From NCBI GenBank assembly GCA_003503535.1, contig DOCI01000201.1:1-10370 (forward strand): a stretch of 10,370 bases of DNA, written 5' to 3'. The DNA comes from Planctomycetaceae bacterium (GTDB lineage Bacteria > Planctomycetota > Planctomycetia > Planctomycetales > Planctomycetaceae). Shown piece by piece: positions 1 through 5,431 of the stretch (position 1 is its first letter; each line of letters begins with the position of its first letter). The position numbers were made by a program, and so were the translations under genes. The notes under the pieces are model-generated. The model did no database searches. It was not told the origin of the DNA and worked only from the letters and a program-made list of their open reading frames with translations.

Positions 1-74
1 TCACTGCAACCTACTACACAGCAAGTGGTTACCGCATTCCCCTGCAGAGTTAAGTTCTTGCTAAATGCTGTACT

Positions 75-107
75 GTGGCGTTTGCAACGCCACAAAAACG
101 CCACAAA
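75..107. repeat. Hairpin plus 11-bp tandem repeat downstream of the E1-like gene
   Basis: GTGGCGTT (75-82) pairs perfectly with AACGCCAC (86-93) across a 3-base loop. The 11-mer AACGCCACAAA occurs twice back to back (86-96 and 97-107), so the left arm can also pair with the second copy (97-104). On the plus strand the second copy runs into a six-T stretch (109-114), giving intrinsic-terminator geometry for plus-strand transcription. On the minus strand, where the ubiquitin-like cluster ends at 198, no T-run follows. It may end transcription entering from the left, or be a duplicated hairpin at the cluster boundary. The repeat is certain; the function is inferred. Confidence 0.5.
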
Positions 108-197
108 CTTTTTTGTCGAATCGACCGTAATCATCTCCTCTCATAGACTCTCGACATCTTCTCCCTCCCCAGATCTTTACCTTTATCTTGTGAAAGA

Positions 198-857
198 TCA
201 TGAAACTGATGTAAGCTCAGAAGCCAATAGATTCAATGAGACATCGAAATCGATTTTGATCCCGCGTAACCATCGAGCATATTGATGGATCATGAGGCCA
301 GCGGCGATGCTGGCAGCATAGATAGTGGATTGAGAAGTACACGAACCATTCTGCGCATCTGCTTGAGGAAAAAGAGTTGTTGGGTAATGGACTTTGGATT
401 GATGGTCATTGACCACAAGGATGCGAATGACCTCACCCAGCATGCGGCCATCGCACCAGAACAGACATTGATCTTTGACTGATTTCCAGATTGCGGAGCG
501 GCTACTGATCGAGTCGACGCAACAGAAAATCACTTCTCCCAATTTCTGTTGTGGTCGGTATCGATCAACAATGGTGGAAACTTCGATGCTGGGATCTATC
601 TTCCGCATCTGATCGGCGGTAACTTTCACTTTCTCGCGATCTAGATCCTCCTGCAGATATCCCTGGGTCGTAATGTTAGTTGGTTCAATCGTATCGAAGT
701 CAATCAGTTGAACATGTCGACTTCCAAGAGAAGCAAGTTGCAGGGCAATCTGGCGACCGATGGCTCCGATTCCAATTACGGACACTTTGACTTTATTGAG
801 TTGTAGCGGGGGGATAAGTTCGTTTTGTCGGAGATATCGGTCTGGGGTTGTAGTCAT
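198..857 (-). CDS. E1-like ubiquitin/ThiF-family activating enzyme
   Basis: A 219-residue protein of the ThiF/MoeB/E1 adenylation family. It is predicted to use ATP to adenylate the C-terminal glycine of a ubiquitin-like protein and then hold it as a thioester. Visible features are an N-terminal RYLRQ (7-11, like the RYxRQ of E1 enzymes), the nucleotide loop GIGAIG (29-34), [12 protein letters not shown] (51-62) with acidic residues expected at the ATP site, and CCVDSISSR (112-120) with Asp115 at the adenylation position. GSCTSQST (171-178) makes Cys173 the likely thioester cysteine. The paired CxxC zinc motifs of MoeB/ThiF and a separate ubiquitin-fold domain are missing, so this is a minimal adenylation-domain E1. 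The start at 857 has AGGAG five bases upstream; a longer in-frame extension is antisense to nothing conserved and overlaps the JAB gene. It is the last gene of the cluster, 40 bases after JAB. The family is sure; the substrate (the Ubl at 2806-3120) is inferred from context. Confidence 0.92.
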   Translation of the reverse strand: MTTTPDRYLRQNELIPPLQLNKVKVSVIGIGAIGRQIALQLASLGSRHVQLIDFDTIEPTNITTQGYLQEDLDREKVKVTADQMRKIDPSIEVSTIVDRYRPQQKLGEVIFCCVDSISSRSAIWKSVKDQCLFWCDGRMLGEVIRILVVNDHQSKVHYPTTLFPQADAQNGSCTSQSTIYAASIAAGLMIHQYARWLRGIKIDFDVSLNLLASELTSVS

Positions 858-897
858 ATCGTCTCCTATTTGATTGTGGAAATAAATTATCAAAAGT

Positions 898-1584
898 TCA
901 TTGTCTGAAGGAATGGCTTTGAGTGTTTGAGATGGAGTGAGGAAAGCCCAAACTGTCGAATAACCAGTCTTCTTTAATCTGAGATTCAGGTTCGTAGATT
1001 TCTGCTTGTTCACGAACACAGTCTTCATATTCAGTGTCCCATTGCTCATGTTCAGAACCGGCAAAAGGACGTGAATAATCGACATTGACATCCATGCGAA
1101 TTGAAGCCGGTCCACCATTTCGCCAGGAAAGCTCCGCATAGCAGTCTCCTGCTTTGGCAATAATGAACATGACTGCCCAATCACAGTAGCCAAAGACTCG
1201 ACTGAATGTTTCCACATCTACGCTGCTTGGCTGAGGCGAGACACCTGGATGTGTATGAATCCAAATTCTACCAAATTGCTCCGGACGTCGTCCGAGATCG
1301 ATTTGGTCTTCAAAAAAGTCAGCGACTGCTATGTTATCGAATGCCACCGTCACTTCAGAGCAGCATTGCTGCACAAGTACGAAGTCGATCACATGCAACA
1401 GATCGTCTGGAGCAGTGATTCCAAAACCACCGACTTCGGTAGGTCCAGAGTCACGCAGATAAATTAACTTCGCCCACGCATCTGGGTTGAAGCGGATTGT
1501 CGGCCGATGCTGTCGTCTCGATCGCTTCTTTCTTGTTCTGCGAAGATTTCTCCGTGTAAGTGGATGAGTTTTCCGATTCGGCAT
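898..1584 (-). CDS. JAB/MPN+ (JAMM) metallopeptidase, DUB-like
   Basis: A 228-residue Mov34/MPN/PAD-1 family protein. The complete JAMM zinc motif is present: Glu50 in EVGGFG, then His110-Thr-His112, seven residues, Ser120, two residues and Asp123. All zinc-binding and catalytic residues are therefore kept and the enzyme should be an active isopeptidase. Known members cut ubiquitin-like proteins from targets or trim their precursors. Residues 1-28 are very rich in Arg/Lys (tracts around 11-24) and the MPN fold begins near residue 29. The acidic tail (about 175-206) has no recognised domain. I chose the ATG at 1584 because GAGGAG lies eight bases upstream; an ATG at 1629 would add 15 residues without a better site. 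The first 44 codons overlap the end of the E2 gene in another frame. E1 follows 40 bases downstream. Confidence 0.92.
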   Translation of the reverse strand: MPNRKTHPLTRRNLRRTRKKRSRRQHRPTIRFNPDAWAKLIYLRDSGPTEVGGFGITAPDDLLHVIDFVLVQQCCSEVTVAFDNIAVADFFEDQIDLGRRPEQFGRIWIHTHPGVSPQPSSVDVETFSRVFGYCDWAVMFIIAKAGDCYAELSWRNGGPASIRMDVNVDYSRPFAGSEHEQWDTEYEDCVREQAEIYEPESQIKEDWLFDSLGFPHSISNTQSHSFRQ

Positions 1585-2545
1585 TTTTAGACTCCTCAGT
1601 AAGGTCTCGGCAGCTTTGGCAAAGTTCATTGTCGAGACAATATCGGCAAAATGATTCCTGGCACGATTCGCAACAGATCAGGCAATTACGGCAAGTACAC
1701 TGTTCACAGTCTGAGCAGTTTTCAGTACATGAGGCACATAACGAAACATCGCAGTCTTGGCAGGTACATGTGCAGCGATCGCATTGACGGCTGTCACATT
1801 GTTCACAACAAAACGTCTCATCTGAATCAACCAAGTCTCCGCAATCATTGCAAGTCGTCCCATTCCAGTCGTCGAGGGAAACGTAGGCAGATGATGGGTT
1901 ATATGTCTGTAGAATTTGGCGGATAGTGAGAAATAAATCACTCAAACGACCATCGGCCAATGCGCTGCTAATGGCATGGGTCCCATCACCAGTACACAGT
2001 CTCTCTGATTGCACATGGGGATGAGTAACGCTGTCATCACTCACAGGGCAATTAGGGTCAAGTGCCACAATGCGATAGGGTTTAGACTCTTTCTGATTGG
2101 TCATCGAAAAACGTATTTCAAACCGACCAAGCTCAACTTCATCCAGTACTATCTGCTCCGTGCAGACAACAACTTCTTTCATGCGGTGGTCGATACCGAC
2201 CATCACAAAATCTTTGTCCAAGGACAACAATTCTTCGTAGAGAAACCTCATTGATGGTTTCGATTTCTCACTGGTATACAATGGTCTGAGATCTGCTTCC
2301 AATGCCGAAAGTTCCGATATAAGCAATCGGATTTGATCTGACAGGTTGCGAATGCAGACCTTGCTTGCGTACTCGAACCCGCAGTGCTTGGCTTTGCTAA
2401 ACTGGCGTTCAAGTTTAAGAAGTTGTGTCCACCTTTCACTGGGGAGATGATTAAATGTCTTCTGTGATATCTGATCCAATTGGAAAAAGTCTCTCATTCG
2501 GATCGCAGCTCGCAGGAGTTGATAGTTTTGATTTGGTAAAATCAT
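1451..2545 (-). CDS. E2-like conjugating enzyme fused to a cysteine-rich CxxC-repeat domain
   Basis: A 364-residue protein. The N-terminal part (about 1-110) is helical and unrecognised. The middle (about 112-228) fits the bacterial E2/UBC-like fold: beta-strands near 113-165, HPHV at 175-178, ERLCTGDG (181-188) with Cys184 as the predicted catalytic cysteine, a helical stretch (190-213) and AYVSLDDW (220-227). The HPHV...LCxG pattern corresponds to the HPN...C region of E2 enzymes. Residues 232-312 hold 24 cysteines arranged as ten CxxC pairs with no histidine, suggesting tandem zinc-binding treble-clef or RING-like units. The tail from 313 is polar and low-complexity and overlaps the JAB start. 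The role inferred is to accept the Ubl from E1 and pass it to a target, with the cysteine-rich part giving E3-like or target-binding function. The start at 2545 follows a G-rich Shine-Dalgarno (AAGGGGGTG). E2 assignment is by motif and neighbours, not by search. Confidence 0.82.
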   Translation of the reverse strand: MILPNQNYQLLRAAIRMRDFFQLDQISQKTFNHLPSERWTQLLKLERQFSKAKHCGFEYASKVCIRNLSDQIRLLISELSALEADLRPLYTSEKSKPSMRFLYEELLSLDKDFVMVGIDHRMKEVVVCTEQIVLDEVELGRFEIRFSMTNQKESKPYRIVALDPNCPVSDDSVTHPHVQSERLCTGDGTHAISSALADGRLSDLFLTIRQILQTYNPSSAYVSLDDWNGTTCNDCGDLVDSDETFCCEQCDSRQCDRCTCTCQDCDVSLCASCTENCSDCEQCTCRNCLICCESCQESFCRYCLDNELCQSCRDLTEESKNAESENSSTYTEKSSQNKKEAIETTASADNPLQPRCVGEVNLSA

Positions 2546-2585
2546 GGGTACACCCCCTTGCTAAATCAAAGAGTTGATAAATAAG

Positions 2586-2620
2586 CGTGGCCAGCTGCCG
2601 GAATCCGATAGCTGGCCACG
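2586..2620 (-). promoter_or_regulatory. Intercistronic 11-bp perfect hairpin upstream of the E2-like gene
   Basis: CGTGGCCAGCT (2586-2596) and AGCTGGCCACG (2610-2620) are exact reverse complements around a 13-base loop that itself contains CGG/CCG. The hairpin fills most of the 84-base gap between the membrane-protein gene (ending 2630) and the E2-like gene (starting 2545). In the minus-strand transcript it is followed by a weakly T-rich stretch (TTATTTAT), not a clean T-tract. It could be a partial terminator, or an RNA processing or stability element that sets different levels of Ubl and E2. The structure is certain; the role is open. Confidence 0.55.
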
Positions 2621-2629
2621 TGAAGTTCA

Positions 2630-2842
2630 TTAATATTTTCGTCGTCGCGAGTTTTTCCTGCTTTTGTGTTGTGGTGGTAATTTGGGCGATACTCTTATAT
2701 CACCGCCGTGAATGGAGGCTGCCAATAATACTCCGGCAACAACCAGAAAAACGGCCCACGAATTTGCTCCGCTGCCAATGATGGCCGCAATCACCAGTAT
2801 GCCAATCAGATACATACTGTTGAGTCGTTGTCGAGCTCCCAT
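2630..2842 (-). CDS. Small two-helix membrane protein between Ubl and E2
   Basis: A 70-residue protein with two hydrophobic segments, roughly residues 11-26 and 29-45, joined by a very short turn (GANS). It has a strongly basic C-terminal tail (about 57-70, with SRRRKY at the end) and a basic N-terminus (GARQR). By the positive-inside rule both ends should face the cytoplasm, forming a membrane hairpin. The ATG at 2842 is preceded by AGGGAG, lying inside the end of the Ubl gene (37-base overlap), so translation is probably coupled. I do not recognise the family. Its position in the conjugation operon suggests an anchor or a target at the membrane, but nothing in the sequence proves interaction. 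Confidence 0.72.
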   Translation of the reverse strand: MGARQRLNSMYLIGILVIAAIIGSGANSWAVFLVVAGVLLAASIHGGDIRVSPKLPPQHKSRKNSRRRKY

Positions 2843-3120
2843 AATTCTCCCTGAAAGATGATGTGAGGTTTGTAATTTTGTTTAGATTCACCTTTTGATA
2901 CACTTGCTCCTTCAATTTTCGTTGGAGTCATTGACACACGATCCTCCGGTTGCAATTGATAGTCAGCGGTCGTCGGCTGACGATTGACTCGGATGAGATA
3001 GTCCTGTGGTTTTCCATGAGGAACGCGTTGCTCGAACAATTGATTAATCGTTATTCCTTCAGAGATTTCAATCTGATCCGCAAATCCCGCACCGTCATTG
3101 TTGATAAAAAGAATCTTCAT
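2806..3120 (-). CDS. Ubiquitin-like beta-grasp protein (ThiS/MoaD/Ub fold) with C-terminal extension
   Basis: A 104-residue predicted ubiquitin-like modifier. The N-terminal 71 residues show the beta-grasp pattern: strand MKILFINND, strand QIEISEG, helix [11 protein letters not shown] (23-33), strand YLIRVNRQP (41-49), the [14 protein letters not shown] segment (53-66) typical of Ub/ThiS-like folds, and a last strand ending TKIEG at Gly71. There is no Gly-Gly; a single Gly71 followed by Ala72 is the best processing point. Residues 72-104 form an extension not expected for a mature Ubl, ending in Cys-Ile. The start at 3120 has AGAAGGAAG about five bases upstream; a longer in-frame reading to 3240 overlaps the previous gene and lacks support. 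Paired in the operon with E1, E2 and JAB, it is the likely conjugated modifier. A sulfur-carrier role is an alternative that the E2 makes less likely. Confidence 0.85.
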   Translation of the reverse strand: MKILFINNDGAGFADQIEISEGITINQLFEQRVPHGKPQDYLIRVNRQPTTADYQLQPEDRVSMTPTKIEGASVSKGESKQNYKPHIIFQGELWELDNDSTVCI

Positions 3121-3179
3121 AGGTCTTCCTTCTGTTGAGTGTTTGTAATTGTGAATTCCTGTCAGATCAGGACATCGTC

Positions 3180-3470
3180 TCAATAGTCTTCTGGCAGTAA
3201 CACAGTTGTTGCAGAGCGATCTGCTTCGGTGATAATCCAAAACCTGACGTTGTTTACAGAACGATAGATTGAAAACAATCTGCCGCTGTCAACAAGTGCC
3301 AGATTGTTAGATTCGATATCTTCTTCGCTACACTCCCCCCAGTCACCGGCAAAATGACGAACGAGGCACTTGCGAATATCCTCTGGCAAGATATTGGCCA
3401 AGACGTTTGGTGTCGCGACAATCTGTCCAGATGGGAACTGCTGGTCCAAGTCTGGGGGTAACGAGATCAC
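3180..3470 (-). CDS. Small conserved protein ending [14 protein letters not shown]
   Basis: A 96-residue soluble protein. It starts with GTG at 3470, nine bases after a strong AAGGAGG. The segment [12 protein letters not shown] (16-27), HFAGDWGE (39-46), the SIYR region (67-70) and the C-terminal [17 protein letters not shown] (80-96) match a small family I remember from plasmids and other accessory regions, with the same VLLPEDY end. The function of that family is not known to me. The complete end shows it is not truncated. It lies between the 62-residue gene (118-base gap) and the Ubl (59-base gap), all in one direction. Its wide spread outside ubiquitin-like clusters means it may be a general accessory protein here rather than a core component. 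Confidence 0.82.
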   Translation of the reverse strand: MISLPPDLDQQFPSGQIVATPNVLANILPEDIRKCLVRHFAGDWGECSEEDIESNNLALVDSGRLFSIYRSVNNVRFWIITEADRSATTVLLPEDY

Positions 3471-3587
3471 GTATAAAACCCTCCTTTTCGCTAATCAAAT
3501 TGGAGTTACAAAGACAGCAATCTTCTGGTCCAAAATGCGTCATTTGAAACTCTTGGTTTGGCTACATTTCTAAATGAAAGTCGGCCC

Positions 3588-3776
3588 CTAGAAAAATGCG
3601 ATTGTGCGTAGCAGTTCCAGTTCGTCCCATTCGATAACGTTTGGAGGAAGGTCGTTGGGTTCGGGATCAAAATCCATTTCGAACGGATCAGCAACACTGA
3701 AGCCGCGACGTTGAATTTCGCGAAGGTCTTCGCCAGTTGCGATCGCAACGGCAGAATCAAGGTCTCTTTGGGTCAT
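3588..3776 (-). CDS. 62-residue acidic hypothetical protein (MTQRDLDSAVA...)
   Basis: A short protein with an N-terminal helical part (TQRDLDSAVAIATGEDLREI, 2-21), then RRGFS (23-27) and an acidic, proline-containing C-terminal half (FEMDFDPEPNDLPP, 32-45; EWDELELL near 49-56). The N-terminal piece looks like a small helix-turn-helix-like bundle; the tail could bind a basic partner. Two adjacent ATGs exist at 3779 and 3776; AAGGAG sits three and six bases before them, which favours 3776. I recall similar short proteins in planctomycete genomes but no function. It lies 92 bases after the 103-residue gene, with a hairpin in between. Confidence 0.7.
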   Translation of the reverse strand: MTQRDLDSAVAIATGEDLREIQRRGFSVADPFEMDFDPEPNDLPPNVIEWDELELLRTIAFF

Positions 3777-3800
3777 CATTGACTCCTTAACGCAGTGAAC

Positions 3801-3842
3801 GACCACCCTTCTCGGGGCGGTCGTGGAAAACACAACCGCCCC
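3801..3842 (-). promoter_or_regulatory. Intercistronic hairpin with a competing alternative pairing
   Basis: GGGGCGGT (3814-3821) pairs perfectly with ACCGCCCC (3835-3842). Beyond a C/A mismatch GTG (3823-3825) pairs with CAC (3831-3833), closing a GAAAA loop. The same central strand can instead pair leftward: GGTCGT (3819-3824) with ACGACC (3799-3804), plus a few more GC pairs after one mismatch. The two folds exclude each other. The element lies between the 103- and 62-residue genes, about 35 bases before the latter's Shine-Dalgarno. There is no T-run, so it is not a plain terminator. A switch or a stabilising structure is possible but unproven. Confidence 0.45.
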
Positions 3843-3871
3843 GCACAACGCGAGGCAGAATTTACATGGTC

Positions 3872-4183
3872 TCAGCTATTTTTCGGTATCAGCCAGTGTT
3901 TGAGTAACCAGCTTTCTTCCGCTTGCAATGCATGTGATCTGGCCTTGAATGGTCCGATTGATGGCCCATCCACTGGGGACAAGTCCACCTGCCAGCAACC
4001 ATCAACAGTCGGCTCGACATGTGAACCTCTTTGAATGGATATGCATCCTATCTGACGCAGGTCGATTTTTTCTCCATAGATGCATCGGACGTTTCCATTA
4101 AATTGAATGAGCAATTCCAACTTCGGCTCCTTATTTTGGTCGACGCTGTATGTTGCGACGAGGTCGATCCACGAGTAGTCCAT
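3872..4183 (-). CDS. 103-residue conserved hypothetical protein
   Basis: A small, mostly beta-strand protein. MDYSWIDLVATYSV begins the protein, LELLIQFNGNVRCIYGEKID follows, and a WQVDLSPVDGPSIGPF segment ends with a helix containing ALQAEESWLLKHWL. The closing helix after a 'GPF' turn is a recurring pattern in small planctomycete proteins that I recall only as hypothetical. The start is uncertain: ATG at 4183 or TTG just before at 4186, neither with a clear Shine-Dalgarno. The gene overlaps the end of the 314-residue gene by 53 bases, so translation by coupling with that gene is likely. No catalytic motif is visible. Its fixed place after the 314-residue gene suggests the two act together. 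Confidence 0.7.
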   Translation of the reverse strand: MDYSWIDLVATYSVDQNKEPKLELLIQFNGNVRCIYGEKIDLRQIGCISIQRGSHVEPTVDGCWQVDLSPVDGPSIGPFKARSHALQAEESWLLKHWLIPKNS

Positions 4184-5075
4184 CAAGAGAAGACTGGACG
4201 CTTGCGAGTTGGGTCACTATCTGCTGACGTAGTGATTCGCTCTGCCGAAGTTGCTGCGGCTTGACTCCATGAACGATCTGCTGGGCTCTTTCGACCAACT
4301 CATCAAGCTGTTCATTGGAGCGAACATTCAAACTTTGAAACCGCTCAAAGAAATCTGAAAGATTCGTGATCGCAGTATCGCGAAACACCTTCGGTTTGCC
4401 GTCATGCTCGCCGCTGAGCCGTTCGGAAATATGATCGACCAACTTCGCCAGTTCATCAAGAAACGCCTGTTCGGCTAGCTGTACTGCTTCGTCGAAACGT
4501 GCTTTTACTCGCTGACATTCCTGTTCGTAAAGTTCCGGGTTGAGTTGTCGCAAGTAACTCGGCGGTTCTACGTTCGGATAATCATATTCAATAGCAAACA
4601 GGCCAATTAGCGTACTGGGATAATCGCTTTCATTGTATAGTTCCCCCAAACGCTCTCTTGCTGCAAATCGAAGATCGTCATAGTGCCGATTCAAATTCGC
4701 AACAGCATCGTCCAGTTCTACACAAAACTCAGAAAGTCGCTGATCGAAGTCTTCAATCGCATTTCGCCGCATCAGCCGAATTCCCGGTTCTGGGAATGGA
4801 AGCGAGACATCTTTCCAATAGGTAATTGTTCGGCCTCGAATGGTCGTTACTGCTTGATATGCGGGATGAGATGTATCCAGCAACTTCTTGCCTGCAGACA
4901 GAAACTTGCCTTCCGCTCCAAACGAGTCTGCCGCCTGATTCTTCTGCGCGGAAGATAATGATTTCCGTACTCCCAGCCAGTTGAAGCTGAGACGGACCGC
5001 TGCCATTGTCGTTCTCAATCGGTCACAAGCAGTAACCGATTGAGTTGAGTATGTTTGATCTACGAGAGTGGTCAT
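4131..5075 (-). CDS. 314-residue helical hypothetical protein (possibly DUF3150-like)
   Basis: A largely alpha-helical cytoplasmic protein without signal peptide or membrane segments. Landmarks are FNWLGVRKSL (31-40), HPAYQAVTTIRGRTITYW (70-87), SLPFPEPGIRLM (91-102), a long coiled-coil-prone region (104-145), LYNESDYPSTLIGLFAIEYDYP (147-168), another helical stretch with AEQAFLDEL (201-209), GKPKVFRDTAITNL (226-239), and the ending LLVDRPRRNIQRR (300-312). The whole resembles a planctomycete family of similar length that I know only as hypothetical; similarity to DUF3150 is a guess. AGGA lies a little more than eight bases before the ATG at 5075. Sitting after the Ycf46-like ATPase across a 356-base gap, it may be a scaffold or substrate adaptor for the AAA protein, but that is inference from order. 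Confidence 0.85.
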   Translation of the reverse strand: MTTLVDQTYSTQSVTACDRLRTTMAAVRLSFNWLGVRKSLSSAQKNQAADSFGAEGKFLSAGKKLLDTSHPAYQAVTTIRGRTITYWKDVSLPFPEPGIRLMRRNAIEDFDQRLSEFCVELDDAVANLNRHYDDLRFAARERLGELYNESDYPSTLIGLFAIEYDYPNVEPPSYLRQLNPELYEQECQRVKARFDEAVQLAEQAFLDELAKLVDHISERLSGEHDGKPKVFRDTAITNLSDFFERFQSLNVRSNEQLDELVERAQQIVHGVKPQQLRQSESLRQQIVTQLASVQSSLDGLLVDRPRRNIQRRPK

Positions 5076-5431
5076 AATTAGTTTTCCTATATTTAAGCGG
5101 GAATACCAGACACCAGCAAATTGAAATCAGCAAGATAAGAACTTCAGAGGAGTGACTATTTGACGTCATTCATCTCTAGGGAAGCAGGCCACTGAGTCCG
5201 TCATGCAAGGCTGAATTCACATTGATGTCAAAGCAAATGAGGACGGCTTCTATTCCAAAAGCAGTCAGCTGATCGCAGATTTCTCAAAGTGGCTGGTGAC
5301 TGTGTCCTTGTTCGAGTTTTCTCATTTCCCGTTTACTAACAGCTAAGGAAAGAGGAGAGGGAGTCATCCATTGTTATTTTCAAATCGAGCTTTAGGTTTG
5401 ATGAAAGTCTTCATCGCTAGCGTCGATGAGG
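5076..5431. other. 356-base gap between the AAA ATPase and the 314-residue gene
   Basis: This is the longest internal gap of the minus-strand cluster. It contains the broken frame at 5176-5367 described separately. Just after the AAA stop there is a short perfect hairpin, GATGAA (5400-5405) / TTCATC (5410-5415), and an overlapping CATCG/CGATG pairing. Neither has a T-tract. A weak promoter-like pair on the minus strand (TTGCTG at 5119-5114, TTAAAT at 5096-5091, 17 bases apart) lies too close to the 314-residue gene's start to leave room for its ribosome site. I see no RNA gene. Confidence 0.5.
5176..5367 (-). pseudogene. Possible small pseudogene with one in-frame TGA
   Basis: Starting at ATG 5367 the minus strand reads MTPSPLSLAVSKREMRKLEQ and GHSHQPL, then TGA (5286-5284), then 35 more sense codons including EICDQLTAFGIEAVLICFDI, ending at TAG (5178-5176). 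The part after the TGA has the alternating hydrophobic pattern of a folded protein and contains no ATG to restart from. The TGA could come from CGA (Arg) or TGG (Trp) by one transition. There is no Shine-Dalgarno before 5367, and a TAA lies three codons upstream. It may be the remnant of an extra gene of the cluster, or a chance open frame. No family is recognised. Confidence 0.35.

Noticed and set aside
25..482. Plus-strand open frames at the left edge and antisense to the E1-like gene
   Set aside because: No good ribosome sites, no recognisable domains, and the E1-like frame on the other strand is clearly the coding one.
858..1217. Longer N-terminal version of the E1-like protein
   Set aside because: The extra 120 residues lie in the JAB coding region in another frame, and the strong Shine-Dalgarno and RYLRQ motif fix the start at 857.
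1678..1941. Minus-strand 87-codon frame inside the E2 gene
   Set aside because: Its sequence is an out-of-frame reading of the cysteine-rich repeat; the repeats make several frames look open.
2806..3120. Sulfur-carrier (ThiS/MoaD) pathway rather than protein conjugation
   Set aside because: No thiamine, molybdopterin or siderophore genes are nearby, the Gly-Gly end is missing, and an E2-like protein is present; not fully excluded.
5091..5119. Promoter directly before the 314-residue gene
   Set aside because: The boxes match weakly and the transcript would begin at or after the ribosome site.
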